Below are positions 41,908-51,593 of a stretch of 64,000 nucleotides of DNA, piece by piece. Numbering within the stretch: position 1 is the stretch's first letter; every line of letters starts with the position of its first letter. The notes under the pieces were generated by a model. It searched no databases and was not told the origin of the DNA. It saw nothing but the letters and a program-made list of their open reading frames with translations. The position numbers and the translations under genes were made by a program. The stretch spans positions 26,928-90,927 of the forward strand of contig JBFWLB010000005.1 in NCBI GenBank assembly GCA_050252335.1, in the 5' to 3' direction. This DNA is from Berkiella_A sp050252335 (GTDB lineage Bacteria; Pseudomonadota; Gammaproteobacteria; Berkiellales; Berkiellaceae).

Positions 41908-44274
41908 TTAGTTGCGAAGCGGCTTGCCTGTTTTTAACATATGCTTAATACGTTCTTGTGTTTCATCATGGTGTAACAATTCTAACAACGCATCACGCTC
42001 TAGTTTGAGCATCCAATCTTCATTGACAATGCTGCCGGATTCTACCGCACTACCACATAATACTTTCGCGATCTGCTGACCAATTAAGTATTCGTAATCC
42101 GTAATAAATTCACCTTCACGTAAATTCACTAACATTGTCTGCATATTAGCAATACCTGCTTTTCCTAAAACAGCAAATGGCTCTGATACAGGAGGCACAT
42201 ATCCAATCGCTGCCAAGTTCTTTGCAACTTCAAGCGCAACAAAGAGCAATTCATTTTCATTTGCGCAAATAAAATCACTCTCTTCTAAATAACACAATTG
42301 TTTCGCTTCATGAGCACTTGCAGATACTTGAGCCTTCACAATTTGCTCAAAAAATTTGCTAACCGGCTGATCTAATCGACAATAACGAGAAATGTGATGA
42401 GCTTTACGAGCAAGTTCTTTAGTACCACCACCTGCTGGCAACAACCCAACGCTGACTTCAACCAATCCAACATAGCTTTCAAAAGCAGCCACTCTTCGCG
42501 TTGCATGCATTGCGATTTCACAACCACCACCTAGTACCAAACCTTTTAAAGCACATACCGTTGGTATACTAGCATAACGTAACATCATCGCTGTTTTTTG
42601 AAATTCTGTGACAGCATATTCAAGCTTATCGTATCGCCCTATCTCTAGCGCCTCTTTTACTTGCACTAAATTAGCACCCACACTGAAATCTGCTTCTTTA
42701 TTTTGCCAAATGACCAGCCCCTTCAAATCTTTTTCTGCACGCAAGATAGCTTCTTGAATACCACTAAGAACTTCATCTCCAATACAATTCTTTTTAGATT
42801 TAAAACTTAAAATACCGATCTCTTTATCACGTGTCCACAATCGTACACCTTCATTTTCATATAAGGTATCCCCATCAATCTGTTTTTCTGTTAAAACCAT
42901 ATCCGGGAAAATCTGACGTTGATAAACAGGATTATCTGAACGTGGTTCATATTGATCAGAATGCGGATCATAGGATCGACCTTGATGATAAGCGCCTGTA
43001 AAAGTAGCCTTCGTTGCCCATCCGGGTAAGGCTGCTTCAATGGCTTCTTTATCCTGCTTTTCAGCACTGATCTGATTGGCTATTTTGTGCCAATTAGCAG
43101 ACTGCCATATCTCAAAAGGTCCTTGCTCCCAACCATAACCCCAACGCATTGCTAAATCGACATCACGCGCCGTGCTTGCAATTTCTTTTAAATGATAGGC
43201 ACAATAATGAAAGAGATCTCTAAAGGTTCTCCATAAAAATTGGAGCTGCCTATCACTTGATACACTCATAATTGCAAATCGAGTTTCCCAGCTTTTTTCT
43301 TTAAAACAATCTTTCACTGCTTGGCTTAACTCTGCATGAACCTTGCGATATTGTTTGTCATGCGCATCAAAAACACGAATTTCATCTTTTTCTTTTTTAT
43401 AAATACCTGCTTTCGCTTTTTGTCCTAATGCACCTTTTTCAATTAAACTTTGAATCCAATTGGGTAATTTAAAACGATTAGACCAAGGATCGGCTTCCAG
43501 CTGTGTACTCATGGTTGTAACGACATGTGCTAAGGTATCTAAGCCAACCACATCCATGGTTCTAAAAGTCGCACTCTTCGGGCGACCAATCAGCGGCCCT
43601 GTCAATGCATCTACCAAATCAGGTGGTATATTCAGTGATTCAGCATGATATAAAACAGATAACAAGGAGAAAACACCCACTCGATTTCCAATAAAATTGG
43701 GGGTATCTTTGGCAATAATGACACCTTTACCCAATCTTGAGACCAAAAAAGACTCTAATTGAGAGATAATTTCTTGGTTGGTGGATGAATGCGGTATAAT
43801 CTCAACCAATTTCATATAACGTGGTGGATTGAAGAAATGAATACCACAAAATTGATTTTGCAATGCCTTTGGCAATCCATCTTTTAATTGTTCAATACTG
43901 AGTCCTGAGGTATTACTTGCCAACACAACTTTATCATTTAAATAGGGAGATATTTTTTTATATAGATTTTTCTTCCAATCCATTCTTTCTGAAATTGCTT
44001 CAATCACTAAATCACATTGTTTTAAAAGCTCTAAGTGATGATCATAATTAGCAGGTATAATGCGCTGTATAACACTCGCAGCCCCTAAAGGTGGTGGTTT
44101 TAATTTTTCTAAGCTTTTAATTGCATTTTCAGATATTGCATTTGGCTGATTTGCATCACCTGCCAAATCAAATAAAATAGTTTGAATACCTTGATTTGCA
44201 AGATGGGCAGCAATTTGAGCACCCATGACACCAGCGCCTAAAACGGCTGCTTTTTTAACCAAAAGTGATTTCAC
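41908..44274 (-). CDS. fadN: FadN-like 3-hydroxyacyl-CoA dehydrogenase/enoyl-CoA hydratase
   Basis: 788 residues, near the 789 of Bacillus FadN. Domain order is dehydrogenase first: NAD-binding AVLGAGVMGAQIAAHLA (10-25), CGIHFFNPPRYMKLVEII with the catalytic His, a second HCDH region, and then a crotonase domain with GLVLGGGCEIAMHATRR and GLVEVSVGLLPAGGG, both with the acid residues. This is the reverse of FadB/FadJ order. It hydrates enoyl-CoA and oxidises the 3-hydroxy product. The start is GTG at 44274 with a strong AAAGGAG. It is followed by a thiolase gene. Confidence 0.9.
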   Translation of the reverse strand: MKSLLVKKAAVLGAGVMGAQIAAHLANQGIQTILFDLAGDANQPNAISENAIKSLEKLKPPPLGAASVIQRIIPANYDHHLELLKQCDLVIEAISERMDWKKNLYKKISPYLNDKVVLASNTSGLSIEQLKDGLPKALQNQFCGIHFFNPPRYMKLVEIIPHSSTNQEIISQLESFLVSRLGKGVIIAKDTPNFIGNRVGVFSLLSVLYHAESLNIPPDLVDALTGPLIGRPKSATFRTMDVVGLDTLAHVVTTMSTQLEADPWSNRFKLPNWIQSLIEKGALGQKAKAGIYKKEKDEIRVFDAHDKQYRKVHAELSQAVKDCFKEKSWETRFAIMSVSSDRQLQFLWRTFRDLFHYCAYHLKEIASTARDVDLAMRWGYGWEQGPFEIWQSANWHKIANQISAEKQDKEAIEAALPGWATKATFTGAYHQGRSYDPHSDQYEPRSDNPVYQRQIFPDMVLTEKQIDGDTLYENEGVRLWTRDKEIGILSFKSKKNCIGDEVLSGIQEAILRAEKDLKGLVIWQNKEADFSVGANLVQVKEALEIGRYDKLEYAVTEFQKTAMMLRYASIPTVCALKGLVLGGGCEIAMHATRRVAAFESYVGLVEVSVGLLPAGGGTKELARKAHHISRYCRLDQPVSKFFEQIVKAQVSASAHEAKQLCYLEESDFICANENELLFVALEVAKNLAAIGYVPPVSEPFAVLGKAGIANMQTMLVNLREGEFITDYEYLIGQQIAKVLCGSAVESGSIVNEDWMLKLERDALLELLHHDETQERIKHMLKTGKPLRN

Positions 44275-44428
44275 ATTGAACTCCTTTTAATATACTGAGT
44301 AGAATTTCTATGTTTATATCTATGCGTATTTGTCTTTCGCAGTGATTAGAGATAATTTTTATAATAATGGTGGACACGCTTAACGCTTTATCCGCTCTAC
44401 ATAATTGTAAAATTAGTTTCTGCCAATG

Positions 44429-44566
44429 AACGAAGTGAATAATTCTCTTCCCTTGTTATCAAGGGAAGAAGCTCGCTTTAGCGAGTAGATGGATTTTCTA
44501 AACTTAATTTTAAAAATCCTTCTCGCACCTAACCGGTGCCTCTTTCTTTGATTACAAAGAAAGAAC
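44429..44566 (+). repeat. Multi-hairpin repeat, copy 2
   Basis: Same start (AACGAAGTGAATAATT), order and orientation as 40336-40469. Stems: CTTCCCTT/AAGGGAAG, GCTCGC/GCGAGT, outer GGATTT/AAATCC, GCACC/GGTGC and TCTTTCTTTG-atta-CAAAGAAAGA. Changes relative to copy 1 occur on both sides of the stems (for example CTCCC/GGGAG against CTTTC/GAAAG), keeping pairing. It lies in the 468-base gap between the fadJ-like gene and the fadN-like gene. Confidence 0.75.
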
Positions 44567-44629
44567 ATTGATTCGCTAAGCTCATCAATCCAGAAGAATA
44601 AAATTAAACAGCGAAGAGTGTAACGAAGC

Positions 44630-44730
44630 AATTTGATTTTAGTCTAGGCGGCAAGTGTTCAAATAACAGGAGTGTATGAATAATACATGACTGTCATTTG
44701 AGACACGAAGCCAACAACGAATAAAATTAA
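44630..44730. repeat. Diverged GGAGTGTA/TACATGA intergenic repeat
   Basis: TTTTAGTCTAGGCGGCAAG, CAGGAGTGTAtgaataaTACATGACTG and ACGAAGCCAACAAC follow the same plan as the tandem unit before lexA (TTTTAGGCGAGACGCCAAG, CGGAGTTTACatctGGTAAATGAGGA, GCGCAGGCAACAAAG). It is a loosely conserved hairpin repeat close to the fadJ-like stop. Confidence 0.45.
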
Positions 44731-44742
44731 ACTGCTTCGAGT

Positions 44743-46797
44743 TTAGGCAACAGCACCGTTTTGCTGCCAACCTTCATCCGCTGCAAAGCGATTGCCATAA
44801 CGGGACTCTAGTTCTTCTAATTGTTTGAGCATTCTCTCTTCACCTTGGTTACGAATATAATTCATTGGCCCACCTCTAAAAGGTGCAAATCCAAAACCAA
44901 AGATGCAGCCAGCATCTAACAATTCACTATTTTCAACAATCCCTTCTCTGAGGCACGCAACGGCTTCATTTAATAAACGGAACATTAAACGATCCGTGGT
45001 ATCTGATGGCATGCTTTCTGATTTAGAAATTTTGGGCTTTTGGCATTTACCATTCTTGTAATGATAGAAACCTTTACCTGTTTTGCGTCCTAAATCACCA
45101 CGTTTTACATAGTCTCTTAATTTTTCTGGCACCTTAATATCTAAGAAGCTAGACATTTTTTCTAATGCATTTAAGCATACATCTAAACCAACCGTATCTG
45201 CCAGCTCAATGGGTCCCATGGGCATCCCAAAATCAACAGCCGCTTTATCAATCATAGCGCCTGAAATACCTTCTTCTAATAAAGCAACTGCTTCTAACAT
45301 ATAAGGGAATAAGATGCGATTCACAAGAAATCCTGGTGAGCTTTTAACAGGCAAAGGCAATTTGTCGATTTTTTTAACGAAATATACCGCATTTTCAATG
45401 ACTCTTTGCACTGTATTCTTACCATGCACCACTTCTACTAATGGCATTTTTGAAACAGGATTAAAGAAATGTATGCCCACTAAACGCCCTGGCTTTTTCA
45501 AAACGCTACTTATCTCTTCCAATGGTATCGTAGAAGTATTAGTTGCTAAAATAGCCTCTGGTTTTGCTTGCTCTTCTAGCATTTTAAATAAATTTTGTTT
45601 TGCTTCTAGTTTTTCCGTAATTGCTTCAATAATCACATCTGCATGCGCAATACCATAGCCGTCCACATCAGGATTCAATCTATCCATCGCAGCTTGAACC
45701 AAATGCTTTTCTTTGAGTACTTTTTGTGCAAGATCGTAAGCACGCTTAATAGCGCCCCCAATAAACTGTGGAGATTGATCTTGTAAGGTCACCTTGAGAC
45801 CTTTTATTGCACACCAAGCAGCAATATCTCCGCCCATCACGCCTGCACCCACAACATGCACATGATTCACAGAAAAATCTACACCACGTGCAAGACCTTT
45901 GAGCTTTTCTTGCATGAAAAATACTTTCACTAAATTTTTAGAAGTGTCTGAAACTAATAAACTACCAATAGATTCAGCCTCTTTTTGCATGGCTTTATCA
46001 GCATAAACATTATAGTTAATCCAATTTTTAACAACTTTAAAAGGTGCTGGATAATGCTTTTCTTTAATTTTCTTTTTAAGCTGCGTTCTAAATAATTTTC
46101 CTAAGATAGGCCTAACCCATTGCACATTTTGCAATTTTATAAACAGAGAAGGTTTTGACTGCTTGGGTGGATTTAAAGCATAAGCAAGCGCAGCTTGTTT
46201 GATCAATCTTTTAGGCACTGCCTCATGAATAACGCCTAATTTTTTAGCAACCTTTGGCCTTAAATTCTTACCTGTTAAGATAATGTCCATCGCTGCCATA
46301 GCACCTGTGAGTTTGGGCAAACGCACTGTTCCCCCCCACCCTGGGTGTATACCTAATTTCACTTCGGGTAACCCCAACTTTGTTTTGCCAGAATCTTCAG
46401 CAATACGGTAAGTACAAGCCAAGGCTAATTCTAAACCGCCCCCCAAACAAAAACCTGAAATTAAAGCAATAGTTGGAATAGGGAGATTTTCTAATTTATT
46501 AAATATCTCTTGACCCTTTTTGATTAACTGTGTTGCTTCATCTGCACTGCTTAATTGCTTAAATTGGGAAATATCTGCGCCAACGATGAAACCTGTCTTT
46601 TTCCCAGATTGAATAATAACTGCTTTAGCTTGTCTTTTTTGGCCAAGCAAATTGAGAATATGATCAAATTCTCTTAAAACTGGCTCATTCAAGCTATTTA
46701 CAGCACTATCACTTCTATCTAAGGTAAGCCAAGCAATATCTTGATTATCAATATCTAATTTCCAATGTTCGTATTGTCCTGTCATATTTTGTTCCAT
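44743..46797 (-). CDS. fadJ: FadJ/FadB-like multifunctional beta-oxidation enzyme
   Basis: 684 residues from the ATG at 46797, 2 bases after the thiolase stop. The crotonase domain comes first, with SGFCLGGGLELALACTYRI and LPEVKLGIHPGWGGTVRLPK, both catalytic glutamates present. HCDH follows with VHVVGAGVMGGDIAAWCA near residue 310 and VGIHFFNPVSKMPLVEVV with the catalytic His. It hydrates 2-enoyl-CoA and oxidises the 3-hydroxyacyl-CoA. With the thiolase and FadE genes upstream it forms the operon fadE-fadI-fadJ, a second beta-oxidation set next to fadN-fadA. Confidence 0.92.
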   Translation of the reverse strand: MEQNMTGQYEHWKLDIDNQDIAWLTLDRSDSAVNSLNEPVLREFDHILNLLGQKRQAKAVIIQSGKKTGFIVGADISQFKQLSSADEATQLIKKGQEIFNKLENLPIPTIALISGFCLGGGLELALACTYRIAEDSGKTKLGLPEVKLGIHPGWGGTVRLPKLTGAMAAMDIILTGKNLRPKVAKKLGVIHEAVPKRLIKQAALAYALNPPKQSKPSLFIKLQNVQWVRPILGKLFRTQLKKKIKEKHYPAPFKVVKNWINYNVYADKAMQKEAESIGSLLVSDTSKNLVKVFFMQEKLKGLARGVDFSVNHVHVVGAGVMGGDIAAWCAIKGLKVTLQDQSPQFIGGAIKRAYDLAQKVLKEKHLVQAAMDRLNPDVDGYGIAHADVIIEAITEKLEAKQNLFKMLEEQAKPEAILATNTSTIPLEEISSVLKKPGRLVGIHFFNPVSKMPLVEVVHGKNTVQRVIENAVYFVKKIDKLPLPVKSSPGFLVNRILFPYMLEAVALLEEGISGAMIDKAAVDFGMPMGPIELADTVGLDVCLNALEKMSSFLDIKVPEKLRDYVKRGDLGRKTGKGFYHYKNGKCQKPKISKSESMPSDTTDRLMFRLLNEAVACLREGIVENSELLDAGCIFGFGFAPFRGGPMNYIRNQGEERMLKQLEELESRYGNRFAADEGWQQNGAVA

Positions 46798-46799
46798 TG

Positions 46800-48110
46800 T
46801 TAAACCCCAATTACGCGTTCGATCAATATGGCACCACCTTGACCCCCACCAATACAAAGACTGGATAATGCTCTTTGTTGGTTATGTGCTGTCAACATTT
46901 TAGCAGTGTGACACACCAATCGTGCACCCGATGCGCCTACAGGATGTCCTAATGCAATTGCACCACCTTCTGGATTCAATCTACTTTCATCAAAGTCTCC
47001 TATGATGTGATCTAATCCTAACTCTTTTTCGCAATAATCTTTATCTTGCCATGCTTTTAAGCAAGCGATTACCTGAGCGGCAAATGCTTCATTGATTTCT
47101 AAATGATCAATATCTTTTAAACTCAACTGTTGGCGCGTCAAGATAGGTGTCATTGCATGAACAGGCCCTAACCCCATAATACTGGGATCTAAAGCGCCCC
47201 ATTGAATATCAACAATTTTAGCCAATACTGGCAAATTATGTTGTCTAACGGCTTCTTCACTTGCCAAAATAACCCATGCAGCACCATCTGTAATCTGAGA
47301 ACTATTACCCGCTGTCACATTTCCAAATTTATCAAAAACGGGTTTTAATTTCGCCAGCTTATCAACACTAGAATCGGCACGTGCACCATCATCAAATTCA
47401 TAAACAGAACCATCATTTGCATATAATGGGATGATCTCCGTCAGATCCTTATTTTTTTGAGCTTCAATAGTACGCTGATGACTTCTGACAGCAAAAGCAT
47501 CCATTTGTTCGCGTGTAATATGAAAGCGATAGGCAAGCTCCTCAGCGGTTTGTCCCATGTTCAAATTGACCACCGGATCTGTTAAACCTTTCAAAAGTGC
47601 AATAACAGGCACAAGATATTGAGGTCTGAATTTTAAAAGCGCTTGTAATTTCTTACCCATTGTTTTTGAGCGCTGTAATGCAGACAGCCATAACACCATT
47701 TGCTTGTTAAATAAAAGAGGAGCACGACTCATGGCTTCTGTACCACCCGCCAATACAAGATTAGCACTACCACTCGCTATGCTTTGAAATGCACAATCTA
47801 CAGCTTGTAAACCAGATGCACAATTTCGTTGCACAGTCCAAGCAGGCATATGTTTGCCACACCCAAGTCTTAAGGCAATAATTCTTGCGATATTGGCTTC
47901 TTCTTCGCTGGGACCAACACAGCCAACAACGACTTGATCAAAGTCCTGCGCACTAAAAGGCTGTCTGGCTAATAATCCCCGCCCAGATTGTACACCTAGA
48001 TCAGCTGCTGAGAAGGGGCCAGGCTCGCCTTTAAATTTCAAAAATGGCGTGCGTGCTCCATCTACGATATAGACTGTTCGTCCGGATGTTGTTTGCTTTG
48101 GTTGTTGCAT
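46800..48110 (-). CDS. fadI: FadI-like acetyl-CoA acyltransferase
   Basis: 436 residues, the FadI length class. Cys97 (VQRNCASGLQA), LEINEAFAAQV, GHPVGASGARL with His, and CIGGGQGGAILIE are the thiolase active-site blocks. It is the alpha or beta partner of the FadJ-like enzyme. The ATG at 48110 overlaps the last 49 bases of fadE in another frame; GGAAG is 6 bases upstream, so the overlap is probably real. fadE-fadI-fadJ is tightly coupled. Confidence 0.92.
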   Translation of the reverse strand: MQQPKQTTSGRTVYIVDGARTPFLKFKGEPGPFSAADLGVQSGRGLLARQPFSAQDFDQVVVGCVGPSEEEANIARIIALRLGCGKHMPAWTVQRNCASGLQAVDCAFQSIASGSANLVLAGGTEAMSRAPLLFNKQMVLWLSALQRSKTMGKKLQALLKFRPQYLVPVIALLKGLTDPVVNLNMGQTAEELAYRFHITREQMDAFAVRSHQRTIEAQKNKDLTEIIPLYANDGSVYEFDDGARADSSVDKLAKLKPVFDKFGNVTAGNSSQITDGAAWVILASEEAVRQHNLPVLAKIVDIQWGALDPSIMGLGPVHAMTPILTRQQLSLKDIDHLEINEAFAAQVIACLKAWQDKDYCEKELGLDHIIGDFDESRLNPEGGAIALGHPVGASGARLVCHTAKMLTAHNQQRALSSLCIGGGQGGAILIERVIGV

Positions 48111-50551
48111 ATTTCACTTCCTAAAGGATAGTCAGATGGAAATTCATCTACAGCTATTGCTTTTACACGAAGCTGTTCATACTCTTCTACAATATTCACT
48201 TCATGCTGCGTTAAAATATTTTTAGCCATCGCAGCTTGTAATTGCGCTCTTAAGGATAAAGAACGATGAATATTGCCCATTTTAATTGCTTGCGCCAACT
48301 TTTCTAAAACTGGCTTGGCAATTTGTAACTGCTTAAAGGTTTCTTCAATTAAACCCATAGGATCTTCTAAATCACCAATGTAGCATAATTGAGAAAAATG
48401 TTGTCTGATTGGAGTTTCGGCCAAAAGCGCTTTAGCCACAAGGTGAGACAATTCATCATTTGGCTTAGAAAATCTTCGGCCATAGGGAAAAATAACCCAC
48501 CGCATTAATCTGCCAAGCAGTTTATTGGGGAAGTTTTCAAACAATCCATAATAGGCCTCTTGGCATTGATAAAGATTATGTTGTAAGCCCCAATGCAAAA
48601 GGTTTTTCTCTTCAGCACTTTTTTCACCATCTTGATAATATTTTAAAAGTGCAGAGCTTAAATATAAATGGCTTAGCACATCACCTAAACGCGCTGATAA
48701 TAATTCTTTTCGCTTTAAAGCGCCCCCTAAGGTTAACATCGCAATATCAGATATCCATGCCAAACTGGCACTCAGCCAATTTAATTTCTGTAAATAGCAT
48801 TTAATATCTTGTTTTGCTGTAAGCTCTGTTGCTTTCCCCAGAGTCAAAGCTAAGGTAATCGATCTTACAAAATTTGAAATGGCATAGCCAATATGCTGGA
48901 TACAAATTTTATCAAAATGTTTCAAGGCCAGCTTTTGATTGTCTTTGTATGCATCTAAGACTAATAACTCATCTTTCAAATAAGGATGGCAACGTATAGC
49001 ACCTTGTCCAAATATCATCAAGCTGCGCGTTAAAATATTAGCGCCTTCTACGGTAATAGATAGTGGCATTGCTTGATAAGATACGCCCAGATAGTTCGAT
49101 GGTCCCATCATAATGGCACGACCACCATGTATATCCATTGCAGCATTATTCACAATACGAGACAATTCTGTCATATGGTATTTTGCAATACTCGTGGCAA
49201 CCGCAGGACGTTCTTGTAAATCAATCGCTTGTGCTGTAAACACTCTGGCGGCATCTAATTGATAAGCAAAGCCACCAATACGTGCCAATGCTTCTTCTAC
49301 ACCTTCAAATTGCCCAATTGCTAAATTAAATTGTTTACGAATAGCAGCATAAGCACCTGTCGCAAGATAAGACAAACTTGCAGTACCTGTGCTTAAGGCT
49401 GGCAAGGAAATGCCCCTACCCACAGAGAGACACTCAAATAACATTTGCCATCCCTTACCTGCCATTGCCACACCACCAATAATCCAATCTAATGGTATAA
49501 ATACATCTTTACCACGTATAGGGCCATTCATGAATGCTAACCGTAGTGGATGATGTCTGGCTCCAATTTCAACGCCCGGGTGAGAAGAAGGAATGAGTGC
49601 TAAAGTGATGCCTACATCTGTCTTCGTACTCAATAAATGTTCTGGATCATAAAGTTTAAAGGCTAAACCAACTAAAGTCGCAACAGGTGCTAAGGTAATG
49701 TAACGTTTATCAAATTGCAGAGAAATACCAATGATTTCTTTGCCTTCAAAAGTACCCTTACAAACAATACCTTGATCAGGAATACTACCCGCATCACTGC
49801 CTGCCTCTGGTGCTGTTAAGGCAAAACAGGGTATTTCTTTTCCTGAAGCTAAACGTGGCAAGAAATATTGCTTTTGTTCTTCTGTACCATAATGAATCAA
49901 TAATTCACCAGGTCCTAGAGAGTTTGGCACCATGGCTGTTACTGCTAAGCTTACACTCTTCGTAGAAAGTTTAGTGATAACGCTAGAATGCATGAGCGCA
50001 GAAAAGCCTAATCCACCATATTCCTTAGGAATGATCATGCCAAAAAATTTATTATTTTTTAGATAATCCCAAACTTCTTTATTTAAGTCGGCTTTTTCGT
50101 GTGTAATTTCCCAATCATTCACCATGCTACAAAGCGTCTGCACTTCATTTTCAAGAAATGCTTTTTCATCTTGAGTCAAAGCAGGTTTTGGCATTTCCCA
50201 TAGTTTTTGCCAATTTGCTTGTCCTTGGAAGAGCTTGCCTTCCCACCACACAGTACCTGATTCAATTGCAGCTTTTTCAGTGTCACTTAAGGGAGGGAGA
50301 TTTTTTTTGAAAAATTCAAATAAAGGTTTGGTGATCAGCTGTTGCCTTACAATAGGTAACCATGCAATAAGGAGAGCAACAATTGCTATAGGCCATAGCA
50401 ATAAACTTGCCATCCATGACAAACTACCAATATATTGTGCATCAGCAAGCAATATAACAAGTATGGGTGACCATATCAGCCGTGATAATCTAAAATAAGC
50501 AACAGAGCCTAATAAAATAATGCTTAATGTGAGTAATAGTAGTATGCTCAT
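48062..50551 (-). CDS. fadE: Acyl-CoA dehydrogenase FadE
   Basis: 829 residues; E. coli FadE has 814. Two N-terminal membrane segments (residues 2-60: LLLLTLSIILLGSVAYF and WMASLLLWPIAIVALLIAWL) anchor it. The dehydrogenase core has IPKEYGGLGFSALMHSSVI, CFALTAPEAGSDAGSIPDQG and SLPALSTGTASLSY, and the FadE-specific C-terminal domain (DUF1974) follows. It carries out the first, FAD-dependent step of beta-oxidation. AGGAA is about 10 bases before the ATG. Confidence 0.95.
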   Translation of the reverse strand: MSILLLLTLSIILLGSVAYFRLSRLIWSPILVILLADAQYIGSLSWMASLLLWPIAIVALLIAWLPIVRQQLITKPLFEFFKKNLPPLSDTEKAAIESGTVWWEGKLFQGQANWQKLWEMPKPALTQDEKAFLENEVQTLCSMVNDWEITHEKADLNKEVWDYLKNNKFFGMIIPKEYGGLGFSALMHSSVITKLSTKSVSLAVTAMVPNSLGPGELLIHYGTEEQKQYFLPRLASGKEIPCFALTAPEAGSDAGSIPDQGIVCKGTFEGKEIIGISLQFDKRYITLAPVATLVGLAFKLYDPEHLLSTKTDVGITLALIPSSHPGVEIGARHHPLRLAFMNGPIRGKDVFIPLDWIIGGVAMAGKGWQMLFECLSVGRGISLPALSTGTASLSYLATGAYAAIRKQFNLAIGQFEGVEEALARIGGFAYQLDAARVFTAQAIDLQERPAVATSIAKYHMTELSRIVNNAAMDIHGGRAIMMGPSNYLGVSYQAMPLSITVEGANILTRSLMIFGQGAIRCHPYLKDELLVLDAYKDNQKLALKHFDKICIQHIGYAISNFVRSITLALTLGKATELTAKQDIKCYLQKLNWLSASLAWISDIAMLTLGGALKRKELLSARLGDVLSHLYLSSALLKYYQDGEKSAEEKNLLHWGLQHNLYQCQEAYYGLFENFPNKLLGRLMRWVIFPYGRRFSKPNDELSHLVAKALLAETPIRQHFSQLCYIGDLEDPMGLIEETFKQLQIAKPVLEKLAQAIKMGNIHRSLSLRAQLQAAMAKNILTQHEVNIVEEYEQLRVKAIAVDEFPSDYPLGSEICNNQSKQHPDEQSIS

Positions 50552-51057
50552 GTGTGATCTATTCCTAAGCCTATTATTTTTTCACTTTTTCCATTTTGAT
50601 TAGAGACTCACTTTCCAAGCATTTTCACAAGATGAAAAATAAGTGCCCTTCTATCTCACAAGCTTTCATTCAATACAAGTTAAAAAACAAATGTGTGTTT
50701 TATAGCTAAACACAGCACATCAAGACGACCGCTCTACTTTACAACCCTTTTAGCTCCTTTGCACGAATGCCTTCAGTACAGCACTAGAAAACAGATTCTG
50801 ACAACGCTAATTTTCTAGCTTAGGGGCTTTCTTTTTCAATTTATAGTCATAGCACAATCTCAATATTTGATTCCGCACAACATACCTCTACTTTATGCAA
50901 GTTGTGTGGCTCTTCATCATTTTAGGATTTATAACCACCTGTTTTTTAGTTATTATTCTAGATGACTTTTTCTTTATACAGTGCTATCGTTTAATTAATA
51001 AGTGCATTTTACAATGCCATTGCTCCACAACCATTGATAATTAGGGGAGATAAGGTT
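50552..51057. other. 506-base gap without a recognisable gene
   Basis: Separates fadE from the small acidic protein gene and presumably contains both promoters. I see no ORF, repeat or stable hairpin that I can support; CACAAC and GTTGTG halves near 50876-50910 are too weak to call an operator. Confidence 0.4.
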
Positions 51058-51357
51058 ATGCGTCACAGTCACCAGCCTTATGTTGGAAAATGGTATAGAA
51101 ATCATGATATTAATAATGTATTTGAGGTTGTTGCCTCAGATGATGATTCTGTGGAAATACAATATTTTGCTGGGGAAATCGAAGAATTAGACCTAGATAC
51201 CTGGTACGATCTTGATCTCAAACAAATATCTGCACCAGAAGACTGGTCAGGCCCCTTTGAATTAAGCCACGATGATATGGGTTATTCTGATGAAACCCTA
51301 CACCCTGAAGACTGGTCAGGTCCATTAGCTGAACTGGAACCAGATGACGACTACTAA
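51058..51357 (+). CDS. Small acidic conserved hypothetical protein
   Basis: 99 residues from the ATG at 51058 (GGGGAGATAAGG upstream); an in-frame upstream ATG at 51034 is less likely. PYVGKWYRNHDINNVFEVVASD, VEIQYFAGEIEELDLDTWYDL and two PEDWSGP units are visible; the protein is rich in Asp and Glu. Small proteins with GKWYR and EDWSGP motifs are, as I recall, widespread in gammaproteobacteria without known function. It lies alone between fadE and the repeats before lexA. Confidence 0.72.
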   Translation: MRHSHQPYVGKWYRNHDINNVFEVVASDDDSVEIQYFAGEIEELDLDTWYDLDLKQISAPEDWSGPFELSHDDMGYSDETLHPEDWSGPLAELEPDDDY

Positions 51358-51469
51358 CGAATAGGCACTTTTTCTGACAAAGAATTAGTCTTTCTCTATT
51401 GATATGAACAGCTCTTTTTGTCCACACTTACACTGTATGCAGTACTCTTATACTTAGTTATAAGCAAGC

Positions 51470-51495
51470 TTAAATTAGCCAAAAAGCTAATTTAA
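51470..51495 (+). terminator. A+T-rich hairpin after the small acidic protein gene
   Basis: TTAAATTAGC-caaaaa-GCTAATTTAA is a perfect 10-bp stem about 110 bases after the stop codon. There is no T-run, so function as a terminator is uncertain. Confidence 0.35.
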
Positions 51496-51593
51496 AATTG
51501 AAATTTCGAAACCCGCATCTTTTATTGTGTTGAGTGCACCACCTATGATACATAAGTAATGTTCATTAAATGAATGAAAATATGTAGCAAGCA

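Noticed and set aside
44413..44631. Minus-strand 72-residue ORF between the fadJ-like and fadN-like genes
   Set aside because: Lies within the multi-hairpin repeat; composition follows the stems.
50552..51057. FadR/PsrA-type operator upstream of fadE
   Set aside because: AAAACA and TGTTTT-like halves near 50682-50702 are too imperfect to call.
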